From Posidonia oceanica (taxonomy: Eukaryota; Streptophyta; Magnoliopsida; Alismatales; Posidoniaceae), in the NCBI GenBank assembly GCA_037176725.1, contig JAZBRS010000074.1:64918001-64982000 (forward strand): 64,000 bases of DNA, written 5' to 3'. Of the stretch, positions 21,177-33,067 are shown one piece after another; the first letter of the stretch is position 1; each line of letters begins with the position of its first letter. The notes beneath the pieces were generated by a model. It was not told the origin of the DNA. It searched no databases and worked only from the letters and a program-made list of their open reading frames with translations. Both the position numbers and the translations under genes were made by a program.

Positions 21177-22079
21177 GCGACCTGCTCAGTTGCTGCTCTC
21201 AGCGGCGACTTGGTTGCAGTCCAGGCAGTAGGCTGCACCGCTCGCTTGCCGCCGCCTTGCTTTGTTGATCGATTTGTTTTAATACCAGTTTTATCTCAAA
21301 GCATGCAATCTTTATTGCTTTGTCGTCAATTTTATGTTTTGCACGATTTCCATAGCCTTCCTTGGCGATGATTGCCGCTGTGTTGGTAGCAGGAGACGTG
21401 CTCTGTGTCGCCAGTTCCACCAGCGACAGGCACTGCTGCCCCTCGGGCCGGCGACTCCAGCAGCAATCCAGGCAGTGGACATAGCCATTCCTGCTGCTGC
21501 CCCTTTGTTTTTATCCGACTCCTTTGGCTTTAGTTTTGCTTCTCTCGCTTGTCTATCGCTTGTTAGTAATGCTTTAACTTTACTCAATTGCTTTTAAACA
21601 AGGTTTGCTAAGCTTTGCATGGTTTACCATTGCATCTTGCATACCGCCTTAGGGCGAATATAAATCGGCATTCATTTACCAACATTTGCCACACAATAGC
21701 AGATCAGTTAAGAAAGACTGATTCCTAGGGCATGTTGGGGGTGCCTAACACCTTCTCCGCACGTAACAGGAGTCCTTATCCTTTCTCTGGACCGCATTGA
21801 CTTTGTGTCACACATTTGCATTGATTTTCACATGCTTCTAAAATGCATAGGTTTTCCCTGCACGTTCTTTTTACGGTTTTCCTAGTTTTCCTGTTTTAAT
21901 AAATTAGGTGGCGACTCCTTGTCTTTTCTTTATTTCTCTTTGGCGTTCGGCTCTGCTTTTCGGTGTTTTCGAGTCGAGTTTCTTTCCTCGAATCCACTCG
22001 CTAATTGTGACCTACTTTCGGTCAATGCACGCGAGCTTTGGCATTGTGCATGGACGCGTCGATTTTCAGGGTTACTACA
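21177..22079 (+). mobile_element. Element D: 3' part of a plus-strand Tat-type LTR
   Basis: 21700-22079 aligns by eye with 32649-33048, the end of the element B 5' LTR: both have GGGGGTGCCTAACACCTTC, GTAACAGGAGTCCTTA, GGTGGCGACTCC, GAGTCGAGTTTC and GCACGCGAGCT, and end ..CTACA. The sequence then switches abruptly at 22080 to minus-strand gag of element C. The left side is cut by the LTR end of element A. It is either a solo LTR or a 3' LTR whose remainder lies left of A. Confidence 0.65.
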
Positions 22080-25050
22080 CATGCCCACCATGCTTTCAAG
22101 GGCTGCTGGCTCAATGGTCAGGGAAACAAGGGCAGCCTAGAACACGCGGAGGAAAGCCTCTCAGTGCTCCGAAGAAGTGTGAATCAAGTACCAAATGGAG
22201 ATGTCGGCTTTCACCTTCTTCAAGTGGGTTGTGATGTCGTCTGTAGGCTAGTCCTTTTTGGTGGTGACACAGGAAGCAGAAGTGGAGGGTTGAGCAGGGT
22301 TCTCTACTGTTGGTGGCATGGCTGGTTACTTTGCTGGTGGTGGGGATGTTGATTCTGAGGTGGCGGGCTTGGCTACCAGCGTTGTGGGCTGAAACACCCT
22401 CTGGACTGCATGACTTCTGTGCACATCTCTGTGGAGTAGTCGTACGGGACTCTATGGGTGTCCCTGGTCAGGTTAATGACCATAGGAAGTCGAGTTGCGA
22501 GCTCCAGCGGGGTTTGCAGTGGATTGGCAGGGGTTGTTGGCTGGGCTTGCTGGAGGGAAGGCTAGGAAAGCTCTGGCTGTGGTCTAGCCAGCAAGCAGAT
22601 GGGTGGTTGAGCCAATGGTTGCATGGTGGGTTGCGCGGTGGAGCGCTCTGGCTTCGCAGCCAGTTGGATCATATGAATCATTGATCCTATGCTGGCCAGA
22701 GATGACTGATAAAGAGAGAGAGGGAAAGGTTCAGAGACTTGGTGGATGAGGAGAGAGGGGTCTACCACGGACGTAGTGGACTAGGAAGGGAAATGGGAGT
22801 GAACTCCTGCGGTCCCAGCGCCTCCCGAGCCTAAATGCTCTGGCAAGGGATGGTTGACTATGATGGGATGGGGGACAGCTGGTGCAGGTGCTGAGGTGGA
22901 GGCTGCTTCCTGTGTGGTGATGATGATGACTTTTTGGTCAATCAAGTCCTGTATAGCGCCCCACAGAGTGAAACAATTATCCGTTGAGTGGCCTGCGACT
23001 CGATGGTAATTGTAGAAGAGGTTTGCTTTGTACCACACAGGAAGTAGATTCGGCAGTGGGCGAACCTCAGGGAGCTTAAGGAGTGACGCGACCTTGGGTA
23101 AGACGGCACTCAGTGGCTCAACCAGCGGAGTGAAGTTGCGCTCATTAGCGTGAGGCCATCTTTGCCCTTAGCGTTGTCCTTGCCGAGCTGGTGCGGCAGG
23201 AAATACAGATTGGGCGGTGGTGGTCATCTGTAGAGTGGGTGGTGTCCTAGGTGCAAGGGTGTACACTACCTGATCGGGTTGGGTTGGCCCACCACATTCA
23301 TAGGCACAGTAGGGGATCCGATGTATGCAACGGCTTGCTTGGGAGGATCCCTCCTCCTAGAGTGGTTGTTGTTGTTGTTGTTGCTGTTGTTGTTGTTGCT
23401 GTTGTTGTTGTTGCTGCTGCTGCCAATGCTGTGGTTGGGGGCAGTGGCTTGTTTGGCGAATGCGATGAGCGTAAGAAAGCAACCGCTGCAAAGCGAGCTC
23501 TCCATGCGGGCACCTGCCCGAATCAGAGTTGCAAAGGTGGTGACGAACTAGATGCTGAGCAGAGCCCCAGTTGATGGTTGCGCACCTCGGATAATTATTT
23601 CGATAGACTCCTCATCAAAGGACCTATCGCGAACATGTGAGGCGAGGGCACACCAACGGCCGACGTACTCCCCGAACGGCTCGTCAGGCTTTTGTCTAGT
23701 TGCAACTAGATCCTCGCGCTTTGGGATCAGGTCAAGATTAAAGGATTATTGTTCCAGGAATGCCTGGCTAAGGTCATCCCATGTTTTGATCGTGGCCATG
23801 TCAAGGGAGGTGAACCACTTGAGAGCCGTGCCAGTCAAACTCTTCTGGAACAGGCGCATGAGAAGCCTCTCATCAGCCTGAAGCTGTATGAGGTCTCCGC
23901 GATACACCCTAAGATGAGAAATTGGGCATCCCTTCCCGTTATACTTTTCAAATTCCAGGATACGGAAATTCGGTGGGAGTACCACCTTTGGAAAGTAGCA
24001 GAGGTCCCAGAACTAGATGGACTGGCGATCGCCGCCTTGCAGTTAACGTAGTGCTCTCTCTAGATCACCCATCCTAGTAAGGAGAGCGTCTGGTGTCACT
24101 GCTGGCAAAGATGGTGCAGCTTGGGTGGGGTTCGCGTACGTCGTATGGGTCGCACCTAAGTGCTCCTCCAGATCTACCATCATGTCACCTAGTGATGTGG
24201 CGTGATGGCCAGCGTACCCGTGCATCGGTGCTGAGTGGAGTGGGATGTATGCTGAGGAAGGAACCTGTTGATGCACTGGATAGGGGAAGGCAGAGTGCTG
24301 TGCAGTGATGGGTGCAAAATGTGGGAGCAGCAGTTGCTGCACTAGTATGGTGCTAGGCAGCAGGCTCAAGGGGTACTACGCTCCTGCCATCGCGAGGGGC
24401 TGGCCACCAGATGCTGGAGTATAATGTTGTGCGGTGTAGAGTGTCTATGCAGGAGGCAGAGATACCGCCCCCATCATCGGAGCAGTGAGTAGCTGGGGCG
24501 ACGGTAGAGACAAAGGTGCAGTGGGATGTGCCTGGAAGACGGGAGCAGGCAGCAGAGGGACCTCAGGAGCTGCAGGAACCACAGACAGGTGAAGAGACAG
24601 AGCCATGCCCTGCAGTTTCTGTGCAAGTGCTATCAGATGCTGAGCTTGCATGGAGGGGGTCCGGTCGGCGAGAAGACCGAAGGGCAAGGTCGGCAAGGGA
24701 CCAGATGCCAGAGGTGGCAGGGACACAGACTGTCCAAAAGGCAGGGAACCTATGACAGAGGTAGCTATCGCAGGCTGAGTCTCGAAAGCGACAGGGCCTT
24801 GAGAAGGGGGAGCAGTTAGCAGAACATCCGGAGCACGTGTGGCAGTCACCTTGACAGACTCGACGACAAGCTCCAGGTTGGCGAATGTCTGTCAATGCCC
24901 AAAGGTGAATAAGGGCTCCTTACGCATCTAAAAGTAGGATGCGTGGGCAGAGAGGGGAACAGTGGAAGTTAAAGTGAGAGATGGAGGGACCGAAAGCGGG
25001 ATCTCCTGCAAAGCAGCAGAAGGCAGAGGCTCACTGATGTGATGGGCCAT
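22080..25050 (-). pseudogene. Element C gag (Tat lineage, same family as B), truncated
   Basis: The start codon at 25050 gives MAHHISEPLPSAAL, matching the gag start of B (MAQCTLEPLL) in context. Conserved blocks follow: LPPNFRILEFEKYNGKGCPISHLRVYRGDLIQLQ and RLFQKSLTGTALKWFTSLD near 23985-23746, a poly-Asn tract with SRRRDPPKQAVAY at 23505-23266, NYHRVAGHSTDNCFTLWGAIQDLID near 23030, and KKVKADISIWYLIHTSSEH then AFLRVF*AALVS at about 22120. Each has a direct counterpart in element B at 35490-37390. Homology stops at 22080, exactly where the D LTR begins, before protease. A shared TAG follows VF at the gag-protease junction. Other stops and a frame change near 23200 make it non-functional. 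Confidence 0.8.
23359..23430. repeat. (AAC/GTT)n microsatellite coding poly-Asn
   Basis: GTT/GCT triplets on the plus strand translate on the minus strand to a poly-Asn tract in the gag of C. A shorter poly-Asn stretch occupies the same place in B near 36040. Confidence 0.85.
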
Positions 25051-25900
25051 GGCTGACCGTGAGTAGGTGTAGATGGGACTGCGGCAGCAAACAGGGGGAC
25101 GGAGCCTACGAGGAGCTATCGTCGAAATGACGAATAACTCAGAGATGGACGATCGAGAGGAGTGTCACGACAGGGGTGTTAGCAAAAGGACAGCTCGAGC
25201 TCTAACTAGGGAACTCACTGACTGACCTGCAAATACACATGACACAAGAGGACATGTGTCAAAACCTGGAGAAAGGAAAAGCAATGCAACTGTTATTAAG
25301 GTGGCATGAATGTCACTCATGCATATGAATGCTTTCTAGTATGCGCTCTCTCACCAATCTAGTGTGTCCTAGTAGGTTGTCAACTTCGAACTCTCACAGG
25401 GTGTACAGGTCTCTGACTCAGGATAGAAAAAAGGTCCCTGCTTTTAATCCCAGCCAAAGCTTGGGCTGCGAACGGGTGGTGCGTTGGGAGCCTCGACCCT
25501 GCCAAAGCATGGGTTGTACCCTCTACTAACACCGACACGACCTCGGACAAGGGGGGACAGACCGACCACTCATCTCACGCCAAAGCCATGGAACAAGGGA
25601 TTGGGACTACCCTTCTCGGACTAAGTAGGTCGACTCAGAGATGAGAAGAATACATGCACCTGTGGCTGTTGGAATTAGGGGGTGTGTTGGATGAAGTAGT
25701 CGGCACTTCCACGTACGTCGTCTACATGTTGTGATCGCTACTCGTCGATTTGCAAAGCTAGCTGACAAGACGCCTGGGGGAGATGAGGATGATGTGGGTT
25801 GTCGGCTCACTGGATCAACGTTAGGATGTCATCTAGCGGCGTCCTCGTGCTACGTGAGATATTCCTTTCCTTCAAAGCAAATAAATAGATCTAGGTAAGT
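25051..25900 (-). other. Element C leader
   Basis: Non-coding. 25330-25400 and 25600-25650 match, in reverse complement, the leader of B near 34080 and 33800 (the segment with CACTAGATTGGTGAGAGAG). The exact primer-binding site of C was not found. Confidence 0.5.
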
Positions 25901-26324
25901 CCAGGTGTAGTAAACAATATTAGGAAAAGCAGAGAATAATTTAAATAAATGAATCTAATACTAACTGAGGGTGGTTCCCTGCATGCATATGTTATGGATC
26001 CTATTTTAAGGAATGCAATAATGAAATAAAAAACTGATTGGAACAAGATACTCCCTTCACCCTTATGCTCTATGGCGTGGGATGAGGAAATTGAGGCACG
26101 GGCGAAGCTCCGGCTAAGCTATGGATCTCTAGGATCTAGGTTTTCTCTTAGGATTTTGACAGAGTAGAGGGGCTATGGCCCTCTCAAGGACTCTCTCTTT
26201 AATACTCAATGGTCTCTTAGAACCTCTACACTATCTCTCAGATCTCCTCACTCTAGGAAATGCCTCCCAACCACTCTAAGAAGTGCTTCCCCTTGAGCTC
26301 TAGCTCTCGAGGCCTTTTTATAGA

Positions 26325-26332
26325 GGTGTGGG
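26325..26332 (-). promoter_or_regulatory. TATA box of the element C LTR
   Basis: TATAAAAA on the minus strand, 100-230 bp downstream of five ACGT-core motifs. Confidence 0.55.
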
Positions 26333-26410
26333 GCCCGAGTGGATAGGATTTAGGAAGTTTCTAGAGTCGAATCAGATATTTTAACAAGTCACCGCATGGA
26401 CAAGCGACAG

Positions 26411-26560
26411 GCATAAATATCTCATTTTAATGACGTGGAAATGACGTGGAAACCCGCTGATCGGATAACAGAATGGTCCACGTCAGCTGGTCGCCGCTTA
26501 GGATGGCGCCTGGCATAAGATATTTTATCTTTAATGACGTCAAAATGACGTGGAGGATAA
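26411..26560 (-). promoter_or_regulatory. ACGT-core (bZIP-type) motif cluster in U3
   Basis: Five motifs: TGACGTGG at 26431 and 26442, CCACGTCA at 26478, TGACGTCA near 26534, TGACGTGG near 26546. They lie in a direct duplication of about 100 bp (each copy has GGCATAA, ATAT and AATGACGT). TGACG and CACGTCA are known bZIP/TGA-factor sites; binding is inferred only. Confidence 0.5.
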
Positions 26561-27109
26561 GATTAAAATATCCATGGAGGCTAGTCGCCACTCACAGCGG
26601 TGCCGAGCCACTAGAATATTCCATACTCAAATTTAAGTGTGGTTTTGAGATTTAAAAAGAATATATGACACATTAAAACATGCTAAAAATCGAGATAAAA
26701 TCCTGTTGTCACCTAATCATCTAGGATTTTCTAGATTGTTCCTTAATTAATCATTTTTATACGGTATACATAATATACCATATATTTAATGCGCTAGAAA
26801 AATCATAGAAATATCAATAATTATGGGAAAAATATTATAATAGCTTATAAAAATCTCATATGTTATATTAATGCCCAGTATGACAAAATAGGGCGAGAGA
26901 GAGTGGCAGGATACTCATCGCCTGTTACATAGGCGACAACATCTTCAAGTCATCGCATGAGTTGGCGACTGTAGATGTCGCCGCTTAGAGAGGCAACGAG
27001 CTAGTCTTTTTGCATTTTCAACTCTGTCTTTTATATTAATCCAGAGAAACATGTCAAAAGTATGGAAAAACTTCAGAAATTCTATGAAATAATAAAAACA
27101 TCTTCTTTA

Positions 27110-27345
27110 ACAATAAGATACTCAAATCTGCCACTAATTTGAGTGCAATGAGAGTATTAGCTCTGCCACAGCTGATAGATGCTCATTAGATAGCGTTAAA
27201 GGGGACTCAAACTTGCCACTAGTTTGAGCAGAATAAGGATATTAGCTCTGCCACAGATAACAGACTTATGCTAAGAAAAAGTGTTAAAGATACTCAAACT
27301 TGCCACTAATTTGATTGAGTCAGCTCTGCCATAGCTAACGACCTG
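27110..27345. repeat. Three tandem units of about 90-95 bp in the C LTR
   Basis: Each unit contains ACTCAAAYTTGCCACTARTTTGA followed by AGCTCTGCCACAG (one copy GCCATAG). Near the outer LTR end. Confidence 0.7.
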
Positions 27346-27481
27346 GAATCAAGTAAAATCAAGTGATGTTTTTAAGTAAATATGGAAAATGTGCTATGAG
27401 TCCTTAGTCATATGATTTAGGGCACCTCAAGGTTTCCTATCCTTAATGAACTCTTGTAAATGCGAAAATGGGATATCTACG

Positions 27482-27862
27482 GCACCTATCCGATCAATCA
27501 TGCAAATATGATTAAGTTTTTTTACTTGCATATTTTGATTAACCAAGGGGAAGGAAGTGTATGTATGGCCCTAGTTTGCCTAGATGTTCATTTTACTTGC
27601 AATTTTTAGATTAAATCCAAGGGAGAGGCAAACACATCTCTATTTTTCCTTAGGATTAATGCAAAAGAGAAGAAAACACCCAAATTTGGCATACAAACGT
27701 CATACACCACTTCAAAAGGCATGTGCTTGTGTTGTGTCATCATGATTGGTGAAAATGGAAGACATACAACACATCAAAAGGCATGTATAAGCATGGAATG
27801 TGCATGTGTGGCGGCATAGCATGTAGGTGTAAAATCAAACAATTACCATACAAAAGGCATAT
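27482..27862. other. Insertion-site flank of element B
   Basis: Unassigned A/T-rich sequence with AAAAGGCATGT-like words repeated three or four times. The last five bases, CATAT at 27858-27862, match CATAT at 55363-55367 on the other side of element B. Confidence 0.5.
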
Positions 27863-27999
27863 TGTTGGCACTCCATTTTTTCGATTTTTGTGTTGGTGGT
27901 TCTCTCTCTGTGGTGGCATCTAAACCTATCTTAACCCATTTTCAAACCTAGAACCAAACCTTAGAAAACCCCCACAAAAAACCAAAAAATTAAAAACTT

Positions 28000-28110
28000 T
28001 TAAACCTAAACCTAAACCCTAGAAGAATCCTAGGTCAAACCCTAAACCCTAGACAAATCCCAAACCCCAAACCCTAAACCAAACCAAACCCTAATTCAAA
28101 ACCCTAAAAA
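28000..28110 (+). repeat. Telomere-like (AAACCCT) motif cluster in 5' LTR
   Basis: Degenerate run of AAACCTA, AAACCCTA and AAACCCC words, at least six of the AAACCCTA type. The counterpart in the right LTR is at about 48310-48415. AAACCCTA is the plant telo-box. Confidence 0.75.
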
Positions 28111-31100
28111 CAATTCTAGAAACCCTTAGGAAAATCATTCAAGACAAAACCCTAAGAAAAACCTAAAGAAAAACAAACCAACACTCCTTAAAACAATTAA
28201 AAACAAAAATCCAATCAAAAACAAATTAAAACACTTAAAAAACAATTCAAAAGAAAATCCAATTAAAAACAAGGTAAACAAACTCAAAAAAACAATTAAA
28301 ACAATTTAAAAATTTAAAAACAAATTAAAAACAAATCAAAGCAACCTAAAAACAATTAAAACAATTTAAAGACTTAAAAACAAATCAAAATAAACTCAAA
28401 ATCAATTAAAATAAGTTAAAAAAAACTCAAAAACAAATCAAAACAACCTAAAAACAATTAAACCAATTTAAAAACTCAAAAACAAATTAAAAACAAATTA
28501 AAAACAAGTTAAACAAACTTAAAAACAGTTAAAACAATTTAAAAACTTAAAAACAAATCAAAACAAACTTAAAATCAATTAAGATGAGCTAAAAAACTTA
28601 AAAACAAATTAAAACAAACTAAAAAACTTAAAAACAATTAAAAACAAACTAAAAAACTTAAAAACAAGTAAAACAAGTTACAAAAACCCTAGGAAATCTA
28701 ATTAGAAGACCTAGGAAAACAAAAACCAAAAATCACTATTTTAAAACCCTAAACAAACAAACTTTTTAAAATCCAAAAAACTTCAAATCCCCCTCTTCTT
28801 TTTCTCCTTCTTTTTCTTTTTCCTTTCTTCCTTCCATCTTTCTTTTCTTTTCTTCCTCTTCCTTCCAAGCCCAACCCACCACACTTTTTTCACTTTTTTC
28901 CTCCATTTTCTCAGCCCAGCCCACCTGCACGGGCCTCCTCCTTCCTTCTTCATTTTCTTTTTTCTTTTTTCCTAGCAAAGCCCGGCCCACGCACCGACCC
29001 AAGCGTTCTTCTCCTTCCCCCCTTCTTCTTCTTCTTCTCCTCACACAGCAGAACCTTCCTCCCCTTCCCCTCCTTTTTCAAACCAAACACACGCCATCCC
29101 ACCTGTACAGACACACACAAACAACCACTCGCACGGCCGCACACTCCACCCCTACCCACACTCCACCTTTCGGTGCTTGCAGCCTCACGGCCTCACCTCT
29201 CGCCGGCCTCCTCCTCTCACTACCACACTAGCAACCCACCTGCAAACCCAATTCCCAGCCTTTGTGCGAGCCATGCCCACTCGAGTGGCAGCTGGAGAAC
29301 AAAACTCCTCCTCCTCTTCCCTTCCAATCGGCCAGAACCTGGAGAGAGCAAGCTTCGTGTGAGAGAAAAAACCAGAGCTTCCCCATTAGCAAACCAGAGT
29401 TTTCCAACACACAAACACCTTCGCACAGCCCTCACCATCCACCAAAACTTCTCCACGACACTCACCGCACAACCACCTTCTCCACCCAATCCTCAGCTCG
29501 TCCCCTGACACCCTACAGCCCTAGAAATCCACCACAAACACCTTCGTGCCCAACTTACCCGTAAACTCCAAAACAAGCCACCTCACCACAAAGCCCACAC
29601 CACCCCAATCCAACCACGCCACCTTCTTCACCACACCTCCATGAACCCGAAGCAACCACCATCGAGCAACCAAAGAGCCCTAGCTCGAACTGAGCCGAAA
29701 GAGACCTCAGTTGACCCAAAAATCACAGATCTTCGTCCGAGCATCACAGCTCACTTCTGAGCAGCTCCGGATCACCCTCGCGACGCCAGGAGCCACCTCC
29801 AATCGCTGCGCGCCGCTGCAACCTCCCGCTAGCCTGTCGACCCAACTGGACGTCGACAGCACGCGCCGATCGTCATCTCAGGTAAAAAACTCTGCCATTG
29901 CACTCCATTTACTTCCTTCTTGCTTTCTAGATAGATAGGAATAGGTTTAGTGCCCCCTAGCTCTAGGTTGACCCACTGCTCCGGTCGTCTTCCCTGACGA
30001 CAGCACACCAGCCGCGACTGTCGCTGAGCACCTCGTGTGCTCCGGTCCTCCACAGCCGCTCCGAAGCTTCCCCCGGGCATCGCTAGGATGCCAGAAGCCT
30101 ACTCCGCCCCTCAGTGCGCCGTTCCAGACCTCCTCCGCCCGCACGTGCCTCAGCTCCGCCGCTTGCTCCCGACCGCCTCAGTGCGCCGAACCGCTCCAGA
30201 CCTCGTCCAAACCTTGTCCAGACCTTCGCCGGAGCTCCAGGAAGCTAGATCAGTACTGCCCGGCCACCACCGCAGCCTCCAGCACCTGCCTCGACCTCCG
30301 CCTTCTCTACAGACAACCTCCAGCTCATTCGGACGACTCAGACCATCTCCGTTGCTCCAGGGGCTCCCCTGGGCATCGCCTCCACTCCAGGAAGCTCGCC
30401 TACCCATCTCCGAGCCGTTCTGTAGCTTCTAGCGCCGGCTCCATCTCTGCAACTCCGGCCAGAAACCAGCTCAGCCATTAGCACGCTCCAGACACCACCG
30501 ATCGCCGCCGATAGCTCCGGACGCTCCGCCAGCACCGCCTCTTGCTTCCTCCGGCCTCAGCTTGGCCTACTCCTCGCCGGAGCCGCCGCTGCTGCTTCCT
30601 CCTCTAGCACAGTTCCTGAGGTTGCGCAGAGAAGAAGCACTGTGGCTTTATTTTTTGTTTTTAAAAGTTTAGTAAAGTTTAAAGCATGCATTGAAATTAA
30701 TTTCTTTAGTTTTTAAATAATTGCAAGTAGGTCAATTAGTAGTTAAACATTTAGTTTTTTTATCTTTGCAGTGAAGCCCTTCAATTGTTTTTAATTGTGT
30801 TTGGGTCCTCTATCAATTGCTGTCATTTAATTTCTCTTTTTTGACTTTATTGCATTGAAGTAAACTCCTACAGCTTTTTTTATTTGCATACAGGTCCATT
30901 CACAGCATGCATATCTTCTGTCTTTTATTGCAGTTGCATCCAGCACTTTTAAGTATTTGCATCTAGGTCCTTACATCAACTGCATTCATTTAATTGCATT
31001 TTTCGGCTTTATTGTATTGCATGAAAGTACAGCAGGTTATCTAAATTGCATGTTAGTCCTCTGTTCAATTGAAAAATCATTTAAATCACAGTCTTATCAT

Positions 31101-32109
31101 ACTACATTGCATTTTATATTCTGTGGTTTTCCATTATTGCATCTGGATCCTTTGTTCAATCAGATTTTATTTAATGCATGTTTTAAATCTTTTTGCATTA
31201 ATAAAAAACCCAGAAGCATGTTTTAATTGCATTTTAGTCCACAGACCATGCTTCCATTCATTTAATTCATCACAAGTTTATCTTATTGCATTGCATTTTA
31301 GCCCCTGTATTTATTTAATTTACACATCAGTCCTCTACAGTTGTTAGATTTCATTTAAATCATGATTTTAACTATATTGCATTGCTAAAAAAATCCAAAA
31401 AACATGTTTATTTGCATATCAGTCCATCAATGGTTTAAAACTCTTTTAACTTTGCATTTTACCTTATTGCATTGCATCAAAAAATCAGAAAAATATTTTA
31501 ATTGCATTTAGGTCCATCTGTTATGAATCAGTTGTTTATTTCTGCATTTTAACATTGCTAAAAAACCCAAAACATGTTTTATTTACATTCTAGTCCTTTA
31601 TGCATTTAAATACCATGTAAGTTGCATTTTAAACCACATTGCATTGTTTTAAGATCCACTGATTTCAGAAATTGCATGTCAGTCCTTGCTTTTCAACTTT
31701 TGCATGTTTGTAAGCTTTCTGGGCATTGCACTTAGGTCCTACAAGTTTTCAAAATTGCATTCAGGTCCTTTTCTTGCATTTTTGCATGCACACCTTCCAT
31801 TTAGCATTGCATTCCCCCATGCATTGTTACATTATCACTCTAGCATGCATACATCCTTGTTTTACACACCCTTAGGAACTATTTGCACTTAGACCCCTAC
31901 CTTTGCTGGCCCTTGAGCCCTCTGACTTGAAACCTGAATAACTTTTGATCAGACCATTGGATTTCCACGATCTAACTGTCCAGGTCTTCCTGGTTGAATG
32001 ATCTCTCATTTAAACCAAAGTTATCTTAGATCAGGCCTCAGATTCTCAAAATAAGTGCATCTGAACACTGCACAACATTCATTGCTTTTTCATTTGCATT
32101 GCATGCATC

Positions 32110-32340
32110 GTTTTGCATGCCTGCATCTGTTTTTGCTCGCCTTTGCACTGTTTTGCGTGCTCGATCTCGTTTTTGCTTGTTTTCGCATCATTTTGTGTGC
32201 CCGCTTTCGTTTCCTTTCTCTTTCACACCGTTTTGCGTGCTCGCCTTCCTTTTCGCTTATTGTTGCACCGTTTTGCATGCCTGCTGTCGTTTTTGCTTGC
32301 TTTACACCGTTTTGCGTGCTAGCTCTTGTTTTCCCTTGCA
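32110..32340 (+). repeat. Tandem units with CACCGTTTTGCGTGCTCG core (5' LTR)
   Basis: Five or six units of about 50-60 bp around TGCACCGTTTTGCRTGCYYG. The right LTR has a shorter 30-bp version of the same core at 54790-55140. Confidence 0.75.
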
Positions 32341-33049
32341 TGTTGCTTGCATCTGCTTGGTTTTCCTCACCGTTTTGTATTAATCGCTTGCATTTGCATT
32401 AGGGCAGTGATGCTTACTGTCTGGAGTTCTCACGAACCAAGGTTCGCCCGGTTTGGAACACAGACAGTGCTACTGAGCACATAGGTTGCACGTTTACTTT
32501 TCCTTGTGCACCGCATCATTTAGAACATACATTTGAGCATGCAATTACAGCATACCTTGCATTTAAGCATTCAGGCACATCATTTAGCAGGCATTCATGG
32601 CAGTTAAGCATTCAAAGCATGCATTGTCCCTCGTAAGTGAGTGTAAGCCTAGAAAGTCCGATTCCTCGGGCGTGTCGGGGGTGCCTAACACCTTCCCCGC
32701 GCGTAACAGGAGTCCTTACCCTCTCTCTGGCCCATAATGACCCTTTTGCCCTCGTCCTTGGCACGAGTCATCTTTTTTGCATAGCATTGCATTGCATTGC
32801 ATCTTTTTTTGTGGTTTTGCGTGTTTATTCATGCATTTCCCCGGTTTTCCTTATCTCCTGACTTAATAGACACGGTGGCGACTCCCTTTTGTCTTTCCTT
32901 TCTTTTTCCCTTTGATTTCGTCCCTGTTTTCGGTGTTTTGAGTCGAGTTTCCTCCTCAGACCACCTGCTAATAGTGAACCTGATTCCGATTGGTGCACGC
33001 GAGCTCTGTCAGCGTGCATGGACGATCGCGAACCCCGGGATCGCTACAG

Positions 33050-33067
33050 TGGCGACTCTGCCGGGGA
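33050..33067 (+). other. Primer-binding site of element B
   Basis: TGGCGACTCTGCCGGGGA one base after the LTR end, a usual Tat/Ogre primer site (reported as tRNA-Arg-type). A near copy, TGGCGACTCTGCTAAGGA, follows 162 bp later at 33212-33229. Confidence 0.7.

Larger units (their letters stand above)
25901..27481 (-). mobile_element. Element C LTR (inner boundary approximate)
   Basis: On the minus strand the outer end reads CGTAGATATCCCATTTTCGC at 27481, a one-base variant of the TGTAGATATCCC start of Tat LTRs. A TATA box lies at 26325-26332 on the minus strand and a cluster of ACGT-core motifs at 26431-26553. The inner end is placed only roughly, between the TATA box and the leader shared with B. 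Confidence 0.5.
27863..33048 (+). mobile_element. Element B 5' LTR (5.2 kb)
   Basis: It runs from TGTTGGCACTCC to GGATCGCTACA, just before the primer site. Strong compositional blocks follow one another: a telomere-like AAACCCTA-rich stretch (28000-28110), an A-rich block (28110-28760) of AAAACAATTAAAACAATTTAAAA-type words, a C/T-rich block (28790-29060), a C-rich segment with a donor-like TCTCAG/GTAAAAAAC at about 29879, a T-rich block with many GCATTTTAGTCC-like words (30650-31900), and tandem repeats (32110-32340). No coding function seen; many apparent ORFs reflect composition. Confidence 0.75.

Noticed and set aside
22310..22684. Plus-strand Trp/Leu-rich ORF of 124 codons.
   Set aside because: Complement of element C gag, whose minus-strand translation matches element B gag.
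28000..28110. Interstitial telomere or chromosome end.
   Set aside because: Motifs are degenerate, short in extent and repeated at the same place in both LTRs of element B, so they belong to the LTR.
30035..30535. Ser/Pro/Arg-rich ORFs in the 5' LTR of B that look like a protein with low complexity.
   Set aside because: C-rich composition, several overlapping frames open, not preserved in the right LTR; no domain.
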